From Trachelipus rathkii (Eukaryota; Arthropoda; Malacostraca; Isopoda; Trachelipodidae): a DNA stretch of 14,118 nt. Positions 7,738 through 14,118 of the stretch are shown here, piece by piece. The notes under the pieces are model-generated. The model saw nothing but the letters and a program-made list of their open reading frames with translations. It ran no database searches and was not told the origin of the DNA. Location of the stretch: positions 1-14,118 of the forward strand of contig JABUQX010103377.1 in assembly GCA_015478945.1 (NCBI GenBank), read 5' to 3'. Made by a program: the position numbers and the translations under genes. Numbering within the stretch: position 1 is the first letter of the stretch; every line of letters starts with the position of its first letter.

Positions 7738-7839
7738 AATAATAATAATTATATATAATAATAATAATAATAATAATATATAATATAATATAAATACTAT
7801 AATAATAATAATAATAATAAAAATAATAATAATAATAAC
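7738..7839. repeat. AAT-type microsatellite, left flank of satellite array
   Basis: Interrupted AAT/ATA trinucleotide repeats with a TATATAATATAATAT-like core run up to the unique word CCGAGTCAGG at 7839. A matching microsatellite lies on the other side of the satellite array. Confidence 0.9.
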
Positions 7840-7892
7840 CGAGTCAGGAAAGTGTCTGAATGAAAAGAATGAGTTTGGCAGAGGTGAGAAGA

Positions 7893-9548
7893 AAGGCGCA
7901 TAATAGAAGTGAATGACGGGATTTTGTGAGGGGGGGACATGGTTGTGGGTCGGTGCACTGGATAAGCCTACCATCAGTGGGGCTCGAAAGGCGCTCAAGA
8001 AGAATTCTGGGAGGTGAGGGGACATGGTTGTGGGTCTGGTGCACTGGATGAAGCCTACCACAGTGGGGGTCTAGAAAGGCGCATAATAGAAGTGAATGAC
8101 GGGATTTTGTGAGGGGGGGACATGGTTGTGGGTCTGGTGCACTGGATGAAAGCTACACGTGGGGTCTAGAAGGCGCATAATAAGTAAGTGAATGACGGGA
8201 TTTTGTGAGGGGATATGTGTGTGGTCTGGTGCACTGGAGAAGCCTACAAGTGGGTCTAGACGGCGCATAAAGAGTGAATGACAGGATTTTGAGGGGGGAC
8301 ATGGTTGTGGGTTGGTGCATCGGAATGAAGCTCCACGTGGGGGCTAGAAGCATATAAGTAAGTGACGCGGGATTTGTGAGGGGGAATGTGTGGGTCTGGT
8401 GCACTGGATGACTGAACGGGGTCAAAGAAAGCGCATAATAGAATAAGAATTGAGGTAATTTTGTGAGGGGGGACATGGGTTTGTCTGGTGCCTGATGAAA
8501 GCCTTACCTACAGTGGGGTCTAGAGGCAAAATAGAAGTGAATGACGGATTTTGTGAGGGGGATATGGTATGTGGGTCTGTGACTGGAATGAAGCCTACCA
8601 CTAGTGGGGTCTAGAGGCGATATAGAAGTGAATGAGGACTTTTGTAGGGGGGACATGGTTGTGCGGTCTGGTGCACTGATGAACCTACCAAAGTGGGGGT
8701 GCGAAAGGCGTCATAAATATGGAATGAATGACGGGAGTTTGGTGAGGGGGACAGGTTGTGGGTCTGGTGCACTGGATGAAAGCTACCAGTGGGGTTATGA
8801 AAGGCGCATATGATAGTGAATGACGGGGATTTTGTGAGGGGGGACATGGTGTGGTCTGGGGTGACGGATGAAGTACAAGTGGGGGTCTTAGAAAGCGCAA
8901 TATAGAAGTGAATGACGGGAAATTTTGTGAGGGGGACATGGTTTGGGTCTGGTGCACTGATGAAGCCTACCACGTGGTCTAAAGGCGCATAATAGAAGTG
9001 AATGAGGGGAGTTTTGTGAGGGGGACATGGTTGTGGTCGAGTGCATTGATGAAGCTACCCAGTGGGGGTCTAGAGGTGCAGTAATAGAAGTGAAAGCAGG
9101 ATTTTTGTGAGGGGGGACATGGTTGTGGGTCTGGTGCACTGGATGAAGCCTACCACAGTGGGGGTCTAGAAAGGCGCATAATAGAAGTGAATGACGGGAT
9201 TTTGTGAGGGGGGACATGGTTGTGGGTCTGGTGCACTGGATGAAGCCTACCACAGTGGGGGGCTAGAAAGGCGCATAATAGAAGTGAATGACGGGATTTT
9301 GTGAGGGGGGGCATGGTTGTGGGTCTGGTGCACTGGATGAAGCCTACCACAGTGGGGGTCTAGAAAGGCGCATAATAGAAGTGAATGACGGGATTTTGTG
9401 AGGGGGGGACATGGTTGTGGGTCTGGTGCACTGATGAAGCTACACAGTGGGGTCTAGAAGGCGCATAATAGAAGTGAATGACGGGGATTTTGTGAGGGGG
9501 GCATGGTTGTGGGTCCTGGTGCACGGATGAGATACCACAGTGGGGGTC
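7893..9548. repeat. 97-bp G-rich satellite array, about 18 units
   Basis: The clearest units start with AAGGCGCATAATAGAAGTGA at 9171, 9268 and 9365, giving a period of exactly 97. Other starts are near 7893, 7986, 8076, 8169, 8259, 8345, 8428, 8522, 8614, 8704, 8799, 8892, 8982, 9074 and 9461. Each full unit carries, in order, AATGACGGGATTTTGTGA, a run of six or seven G, ACATGGTTGTGGGTCTGGTG, CACTGGATGAAGCCTACCAC and AGTGGGGGTCTAG. Unit 2 is divergent (it contains CAAGAAGAATTCTGGGAGG). Units between about 8160 and 9060 are shorter (roughly 83-95 bases) because of many scattered one-base losses. All units are in the same orientation. A length of 97 is not a multiple of three, and the minus-strand open frames across the array change frame from unit to unit, so I treat it as non-coding. 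Confidence 0.95.
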
Positions 9549-9734
9549 TGTCGTGAAGTTGTGAAACCCTAGGGTGGATTTTTGGCTGCGACAGGCTCGC
9601 ACTTAAGGTTATGAGGGGATGGCATGGAAGGCGCTTTCTTTTCAACTTACGTCATGGTTCTCTAATTAACAATTCTGCTTCCAGTGTATGTTACGGACCT
9701 CACCCAAATCTGGGGAAAATAAGAAAGATAAAGA
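9549..9734. other. Unique sequence between satellite and microsatellite
   Basis: The last satellite unit breaks off inside GTGGGGGTCT and continues into GTCGTGAAGTTGTGAAACCC. There is no gene. The stretch is less AT-rich than its surroundings, including TTGGCTGCGACAGGCTCGC, and may be the original flank into which the array expanded. Confidence 0.5.
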
Positions 9735-9750
9735 AATAATAATAATAAAG

Positions 9751-9802
<52 letters not shown>

Positions 9803-9830
9803 TAATATAATAATATTAATAAATAATCAG
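9735..9830. repeat. AAT-type microsatellite, right flank of satellite array
   Basis: A nearly pure run of AAT units (about 9753-9801) has degenerate edges reading AATAATAATAAAG and TTAATATAATAATATTAAT. It has the same repeat class and the same strand orientation as the tract at 7738-7839. Confidence 0.95.
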
Positions 9831-9939
9831 AAATTTAATTAAGTACTCAAAGAAAACAATAGGAAAAATATAAGAGAAATGAATTAAAAATAATTTAGGT
9901 TTTTGAGAAGGATTTGACTGTTCTTTCCATCATTTCTGG

Positions 9940-10073
9940 TTTATGAACATCATGGCATCGATTCTCTCATCACAATGGTTAATGGTTATATGACCATCAT
10001 TCTGTTACCTGCTCTCGTCCACTATTTCTGGGCTTTTATGACATCATGTTTGACCTGCTCTTCGTCCAGCATA
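9940..10073 (+). repeat. Short tandem repeat, three decayed units of about 45 bp
   Basis: Units begin at TATGAACATCAT (about 9942), TATGACCATCATTCTG (about 9989) and TATGACATCATGTTTG (about 10037). Units two and three share ACCTGCTCTCGTCCA (10007-10021) and ACCTGCTCTTCGTCCA (10053-10068). The first unit is weaker (GATTCTCTCATCAC). Confidence 0.65.
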
Positions 10074-10857
10074 GCAGACACCAAAGAGAATTCCCAACAG
10101 TGGATTTAGGGATTGCTGCTTCATCTAATTTTCAATTATTAAAGCTATATTTTCACGATAAAAGTTTATATGGTGTAAAGAGAAAACTGAAAATGATGAA
10201 AGGGTTAGATTAAGTTCTGGGATAGTTAGAAAATTTTGGCTGTTAGATGGAGAGAATGTGGTTGAAAGGAGTCAATGAACATCTTCCCTAATGGAGAATT
10301 TTTTGATAATATTCACTTATATAGAAATCAGTAAATTTATATTTGTCTATTTTAAAGGCATAATGTAAACTGTCTTCGCTTTAAGACGATTAGAAGTAAA
10401 TAAAAAAAGTTATAAATATGTTGAAAATACTCTCTAATAAAATACCATTGTAAAGATACAATTTGAAGATTATACAACAATAAATAATTTTTGGCACTTG
10501 AAGTAGAATCAGTGTTTGAAATCGGGCATTCAATTTATGCTTATACATTTTTAACAGTTAATTTACATATGGTATTAACATATCATACAAACATTTTCTG
10601 CAAATTTTAAACATACTATGGCTGAAGAGACAGAAATTGAAAAGCACTAAGGCAGAGGCTAAAGACTTTCAAAATTGTACAAACTCTTGATAGAGTGAAG
10701 TTGTTTTCTGAGCCTACTATACTTGATAAATAAATTGTGGTTAAAGATCAATTAAGGAATATTTTTTTGTTGAGATAAAAATAGATCTAAACCAGTAAAA
10801 AGATGGATTTCAGTTAGGAGTGTGAGTCTGGACTGAATTACAAATACTACAATAGAG

Positions 10858-10884
10858 AAAAAAAAAAAAAAAAAAAAAAAAAAA
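10858..10884 (+). repeat. A27 homopolymer
   Basis: Twenty-seven consecutive A follow ACAATAGAG. It may be a retroposon tail or a mononucleotide microsatellite; I cannot decide which. Confidence 0.9.
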
Positions 10885-11179
10885 GGAAATCAAACCAGAA
10901 TGATCAGAAGGAAATGTCTAGGAAATGCGGAATGGTAAGAGTCTTGCAGGTCAGATTACTAAACTAAGTATTCGGAAAACATTAATCAGTTTAAGATAAT
11001 TTTTAAACTCCTTAATAAGTATAATTTCTCATTTTTATTGGCTTTATAAAAGAAATTAATATTATTATTCATGTGCTTGAGTGGAGAGTTGTGGACGAGT
11101 GACTTGTGGCACAGAGCTATGATGGATTTTGTCTGTGTGAGTACTACAATACTAAAGGTTAAATTTAAGTTTGAGAAGA

Positions 11180-11640
11180 AGGTTAAGGTACAGTATGTGT
11201 GGTTGTAGCATATGGTTCACATCTGAGGGTGATGGATTAGAGTTAGACTTTGGAGACAATCTGAATGATGTTTTGGACAGGGTGAGTGGGGGGCTTCAGA
11301 ATAATTGTGCTGGGAGACTTGAATGGTTGGATAAGTGATTGAAAGAGGGATGGTAAAACAGTGCCTTTGGGGTTACAGGAGAAAATGAGAATGGCAGAAA
11401 GGGATTGATTTCTTGTTAAGAGAATGGTAATATATAAGATAAAACACCTTACCCATTTTGAACAAGATTTATCACACTGAAATTTAATCATCAGAAGTGA
11501 AGAGTATTATTGATTTTGTGTTGGTGAAGAAGGACATGTCAAAGTATGTGATGGATGTTAAATCAGTGAGGGGTTGAGGATGAGAAGATCAGATCATTAT
11601 GTTGTTTTATGTAAAATTAGGTTAGTGGGGGGGGGGGATA
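11180..11640 (+). pseudogene. LINE endonuclease remnant
   Basis: EKKVKV near 11172 leads, through frameshifts, to IIVLGDLNGWISD at 11301-11339, with the conserved aspartate and asparagine of the GDLN motif. IDFVLVKKDMSKYVMDV follows at 11509-11559 and RSDHYVVLCKIRL at 11586-11624. The last gives the SDH motif with the catalytic histidine. All three key segments of an apurinic-type endonuclease are thus visible in the expected order. A stop follows ISD, and the part between GDLN and IDFV changes frame at least twice. The enzyme would nick genomic DNA to start target-primed reverse transcription. Confidence 0.8.
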
Positions 11641-11991
11641 TTGGAGGTGGAAGGAAGTGGGGGGAAATTTTAGTGAAGTTAAATGATAGGGGTAAAAAGG
11701 GAAAAAACGATCAATGAGTAGCACGTTGCAAATAAGTCATTGAAATGTGAACAAAATGAATCTGAACAAATCTGAAAGCAAATGAAGGAAGTGGTTGTTA
11801 GTAGTGCCAGTGAAGTATGTGGGTTTGCTAAAGTATGAAGTAAGAATGTGAATGGTGGAATAAATAGGCGATGTAAGCAGGAAAAAAGAAAAAAAAGGGT
11901 GTAGTTCTGCTAAAAAGTCAATTATGAGGTTTTGAAAGAAAGGTGTATGGAAATACATCAGGAGGAAATGAGGAGGGATAAAAGGCATGCG

Positions 11992-12013
11992 AAAAAAAAA
12001 AAAAAAAAAAAAA
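11992..12013 (+). repeat. A22 tract inside LINE coding sequence
   Basis: Twenty-two A lie between GGCATGCG and GAGGTATTTAAAAG, in the lysine-rich linker just before EQFGRRMNG. The tract probably grew from AAA/AAG lysine codons, and it adds to the frameshift load. Confidence 0.85.
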
Positions 12014-12312
12014 GAGGTATTTAAAAGAACAGTTTGGAAGGAGGATGAATGGAGACTTACAAGGGAATAAAAAGCTGTTTTGGAAGGAAGTGCGAAAGGT
12101 TAAGAAGAGAAGTTAAGTGAATCTTCATAGAATGAATAGAGATGGATGTTTCATAACTGATGAGATGGATGTGAGGTGTGTGTGGAGGGAACACTTGCGA
12201 AATCTGCATAACATTGACATTGATGATGAAGAGGAGATTGAGAATGCAAGTGGGTTTGATAGTGTAAGAAGAAGTAAGGTATTCTGGAGACGAGGTAATT
12301 AGAAGTGATAAG
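12014..12312 (+). pseudogene. LINE linker between endonuclease and RT, best-preserved piece
   Basis: EQFGRRMNGDLQGNKKLFWK begins a clean run at 12027, and the frame stays open to a stop at 12117. A second frame, 12117-12302, is open for 61 codons. It includes NRDGCFITDEMDVRCVWREH, then LRNLHNIDIDDEEEIENA and SGFDSVRRSK. This is the conserved region just before RT motif 0 in this LINE family, where a WxExFxxLYNI-like string is followed by an acidic stretch and GFDGVRR. In an intact copy a KLKNGK block would follow directly; here it follows only after 13013, which is how the insert at 12313-13012 shows itself. Confidence 0.8.
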
Positions 12313-12522
12313 TTTTGTGTTTGTCTTTTGTATTATAGCGATGAGATGGTTTTAAGAAGTAGATGCAAGAGAAGATAGAGAGATGGTAAGCCATGTTGCT
12401 CCTTTGTGATGTGATGGTCGTTGGAAAAAGATGGGCCATTGCTTGAAGATGCGTACGTTACACCATGGATGCGGCGCGATAGTTTAATTAGTTAGTGACC
12501 GTGCTGACTAAGATCAGCAGTA

Positions 12523-12542
12523 TGAAACATACGTATGTTTCA
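12523..12542. repeat. Perfect 20-bp palindrome
   Basis: TGAAACATACGTATGTTTCA equals its own reverse complement. Just upstream, GCTGA (12503-12507) and TCAGC (12514-12518) form another short inverted pair. Confidence 0.95.
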
Positions 12543-12823
12543 GTTCTGTTATATATTGTTAGTATCGTATATTATTTATATGTTATGTGTTTCAGTATAT
12601 GTTGTAAAGAAGGAAACGTATTGTACTTTGTAAATAAGTATCTTGGTGATATACAGTAATAAATAGTCAAGTGAGTCATTAAAGTAATAAAGTAGTAGAA
12701 ATATCTGAGGAGTAGCTCAAGGTGTATACCTATAGGAGCAATGAAGAGTAGTTTGCTTGTAGGAGTAGTGACTCAGTATTATTATTTCATACAAATATAT
12801 GCTGTAAATAACTTTTTGTAAAT

Positions 12824-12843
12824 TAAGTACAAGTCTGTACTTA
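12824..12843. repeat. Short hairpin, 8-bp perfect stem
   Basis: TAAGTACA and TGTACTTA are exact complements separated by AGTC. Confidence 0.9.
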
Positions 12844-13012
12844 GATAAAGAAGAATATTTCATTTATTATTTACTTTGAAAAAAAGATACATTTTCATTT
12901 AATCGTTGAAGACCTTTCTTGAGTATCACCAAGAAACAACAAGTGAGTATCAGTTTTGTATATCTGTATGCCTTGCTATCATTGGTTATTTTAATCAAGT
13001 AGAAAGGAGGTA

Positions 13013-13797
13013 ATAAGTAGAGTGAGAAAGTTGAAGAATGGTAAATATGGAAGTTGTGCAACAAAGCATTTGTGGAGGGTTTAGTTCCAAAGGACTGTGG
13101 GAGAGCAGTGATAGTATCCTTGTATAAGGGTAAGGGTGATAAGAGGAACCATATAAACTATAGGGGAATTAGTTTATAGTGTTGTAGGGAAGATATACGC
13201 TGGTATTTTGGTTGAAAGAGTGCATCAAGTGACTGAGGGGCTGATTGTTGAAGAGCAAGGTCCATTTAGAAGAGGTACCGTATAAGGATGTGTAGATCAA
13301 ATTTTTACATTTAAGTAAATGAGTGAAAAAAATGAGAAGTAGAACAAACTATATTTAGGATTTAAGGACTTGCAACAGGTGATGACAAGATTAATAGGGA
13401 AGCTATGTGGTAGGTGTTAATGATACATGATATTGGAGATAGGCTTCTAAATGGAATCAAAAGTATTTATGTGGATAGTGAAGAATAAATGGAATGTGGA
13501 GTGATTGGTTTAATATTAATAGTGGAGTGAGTCAGGAATATGATACTTTCCATGGCTGTTAATTTGTATATAGAGAGCGTGATGAAAGAATTAAAGGTAG
13601 GGTTTTCAGTGGAGTGGGGGGAGGGGGGTTAGACTGATGGTGAATGAAAGAGAGTGGAGGGTGCACTATTTATTGCACACAGATGATTTGGTTTTGTGTG
13701 GTGAATCTAAACAAATTTGAGAGAATTGGTAGAGGGGTTTAAACGGGATTTGAAAGTAAATATAGATAAGATTGAGGTGATGGTTGTGGTAGTTGAT
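13013..13797 (+). pseudogene. LINE reverse transcriptase, first copy of core
   Basis: VRKLKNGK near 13021-13044 is followed by an apparent in-family deletion and then KLCNKAF and LVPKDCGRAVIVSLYKGKG. NYRGISL lies at 13156-13176, VVGKIYAGILVERV at 13181-13222, and GCVDQIFT at 13286-13309. DKINREAMW at 13384-13410 is the continuation of motif A. LLNGIKSIYVDSE starts near 13446. The catalytic box reads HTDDLVLCGES at 13676-13708 instead of YADD. After it, LKVNIDKIEVMVV-like sequence leads straight into a second LLNGIKSMY at 13801. Multiple stops show that the copy is dead. Confidence 0.85.
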
Positions 13798-14075
13798 AGG
13801 CTTCTGAATGGAATAAAAAGTATGTATGATGATAGTGAAGCGTGTGTAAGAATAAATTGAGTTGAAAGGTATTGGTTTAATATTAATAGCAGAGTGAGGG
13901 ATAGATCTGTTATGTCTCCTTGGTTATTTAATTTGTATGTGGATGGAGTTATGACAGAATTAGAGGTAGGGGTGGTAGGTGTTAGAATGATGGAGAATGG
14001 AAGAGAGTGGAGGGTGCCTTGTTTATTGTATGCAGATGATTTGGTTTTGTGTGGCGAATCTGAAGACAGTTTGAG
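13441..14075 (+). repeat. Tandem partial duplication of RT palm, period about 355
   Basis: AGGCTTCTAAATGGAATCAA at 13441 recurs as AGGCTTCTGAATGGAATAAA at 13798, an offset of 357. AGATGATTTGGTTTTGTGTG at 13681 recurs at 14034, an offset of 353. The two copies differ at many positions, so the duplication is old. Confidence 0.85.
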
Positions 14076-14118
14076 AAGATTGGTAGAGGGGTTTGGCATG
14101 GTGTGCAAAAAGAGAGGT
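13798..14118 (+). pseudogene. LINE reverse transcriptase, second partial copy (truncated by window)
   Basis: This repeats the segment that begins at 13441. LLNGIKSMYDDSE begins at 13801, followed by RVRDRSVMSPWLFNLYVDGV, VMTELEVG, MMENGREWRVPCLLYADD (YADD at 14029-14040) and LVLCGESEDSLRRLVEGF, and then CKKRG at the window edge. The second copy is better preserved than the first, with an intact YADD and an open frame over roughly 70 codons. It may be the original downstream half, with the first copy added, or the reverse. Confidence 0.85.

Larger units (their letters stand above)
9831..11069. other. AT-rich gene-free stretch
   Basis: I find no coding signal or RNA gene in this stretch of about 1.2 kb. 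It contains the small 45-bp triplicate (9940-10073) and an A27 run (10858-10884). The A-run could be the tail of an unrecognised SINE or LINE on the plus strand, because the sequence before it (10620-10857) is slightly less AT-rich than its surroundings, but I see no RNA polymerase III box pair or coding motif to support this. Confidence 0.5.
12313..13012. mobile_element. Unidentified insert of about 0.7 kb in the LINE
   Basis: LINE similarity stops after GTAATTAGAAGTGATAAG (ending 12312) and resumes at AGTGAGAAAGTTGAAGAATG (about 13020). The word ATAAG stands at both borders (12308-12312 and 13013-13017), a possible 5-bp target duplication. The insert has no coding potential that I can see. 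It contains a perfect 20-bp palindrome (12523-12542), a hairpin (12824-12843), and an 11-bp inverted pair TCTTGGTGATA/TATCACCAAGA (12641-12651 and 12924-12934). It could be a solo LTR, a small inverted-repeat transposon or captured unique DNA; I cannot choose. Confidence 0.55.
11070..14118 (+). mobile_element. APE-type LINE (RTE-like?), decayed, cut by window end
   Basis: Plus-strand non-LTR retrotransposon. Blocks in order are the endonuclease (GDLN at 11313-11324, IDFVLVKK from 11509, SDHY at 11589-11600), a basic linker, EQFGRRMNGDLQGNKKLFWK from 12027, a clean 61-codon stretch 12117-12302, and the RT (KGKGDKRN, NYRGISL, DQIFT, DKINREAMW, YADDLVLCGES). The RT wording fits a LINE family that I recall as very common in decapod crustaceans. 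Assignment to the RTE group is a guess from GDLN and YADDLVL. Stops and frameshifts appear every 20-60 codons, so the copy is dead. An insert of about 0.7 kb splits it at 12313-13012, part of the RT is duplicated in tandem, and the 3' end lies beyond the window. Confidence 0.88.

Noticed and set aside
8042..8140. Possible hammerhead ribozyme in the satellite (CTGGATGA followed later by GAAA)
   Set aside because: The conserved core needs CTGATGA with a short stem II directly before GAAA. Clean units have an extra G, and the intervening sequence does not form the needed stem. Units with CTGATGA are the deletion-damaged ones.
7893..9548. CRISPR-like array
   Set aside because: The units are contiguous with no unique spacers, and the context is eukaryotic.
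7678..9645. Many minus-strand open frames across the satellite, rich in Pro, His and Ser
   Set aside because: They are read-through of the C-rich strand of a 97-bp repeat. The frame shifts with every unit, and the shared peptide phrases come from the repeat itself.
11737..11988. 83-codon minus-strand ORF
   Set aside because: It is antisense to the lysine-rich linker of the plus-strand LINE.
12547..12941. Solo LTR running from TGTTATAT to GAAACAACA
   Set aside because: The ends look like TG...CA, but the flanking pentamers (AGTTC and AGTGA) do not match and no primer-binding context can be seen.
13707..14108. 133-codon minus-strand ORF, the longest in the window
   Set aside because: It is exactly antisense to the RT palm duplicate with YADD on the plus strand. 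The purine-rich sense strand makes a stop-poor antisense frame.
1..14118. Host protein-coding gene, tRNA or rRNA
   Set aside because: I found no non-transposon coding signal and no recognisable RNA-gene motif on either strand. By-eye screening cannot exclude a short exon.

Overview
The window looks like non-genic, transposon-rich chromosomal DNA from an animal. It is probably an arthropod and most plausibly a decapod crustacean; that is an inference from the resemblance of its LINE families to ones I know as abundant in decapods, and no host gene supports it. I see no intact host gene, tRNA, rRNA or CRISPR. Nearly every protein-like signal is a decayed transposable-element reading frame full of stops and frameshifts, so longest ORFs mislead and the biology has to be read as motif fragments.

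Layout. (1) About 1-7290 is a nested fossil. Its oldest layer is a Penelope-like retroelement (PLE) turned into a large palindrome centred near 6060. Both arms carry RT motifs A and B (SLDV, TNVPV, GVSMG) pointing inward and the YVDD segment pointing outward. The left arm is split by a hAT-like DNA transposon at about 471-5190, with GATGTACC termini, CCGATAC-rich subterminal zones and a hATC transposase remnant on the minus strand. That element is itself split by a minus-strand jockey-type LINE, about 1574 to 4400, with endonuclease, RT and C-terminal remnants. Beyond the hAT element the PLE arm resumes (about 100-470), next to a smaller palindrome (18-458). (2) 7290-7737 is plain AT-rich DNA. 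(3) 7738-9830 is a compound tandem-repeat block: an AAT microsatellite, about 18 copies of a 97-bp G-rich satellite, and a second AAT microsatellite. (4) 9830-11070 is AT-rich and gene-free, with a small 45-bp triplicate and an A27 run. (5) 11070-14118 is a plus-strand APE-type LINE (RTE-like is my best guess). It has an endonuclease, a linker and an RT that runs off the window edge. It is interrupted by an unidentified insert of about 0.7 kb (12313-13012), and its RT core is partly duplicated in tandem.

Nothing here works together as a pathway. The order of events is PLE, then inverted duplication, then hAT insertion, then LINE insertion, with independent satellite growth and LINE decay to the right. 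The most interesting items are the doubly rearranged PLE palindrome, a conserved inverted-repeat-bracketed module present in both outer PLE copies, and the 97-bp satellite, whose middle units look like consensus-error sequence.
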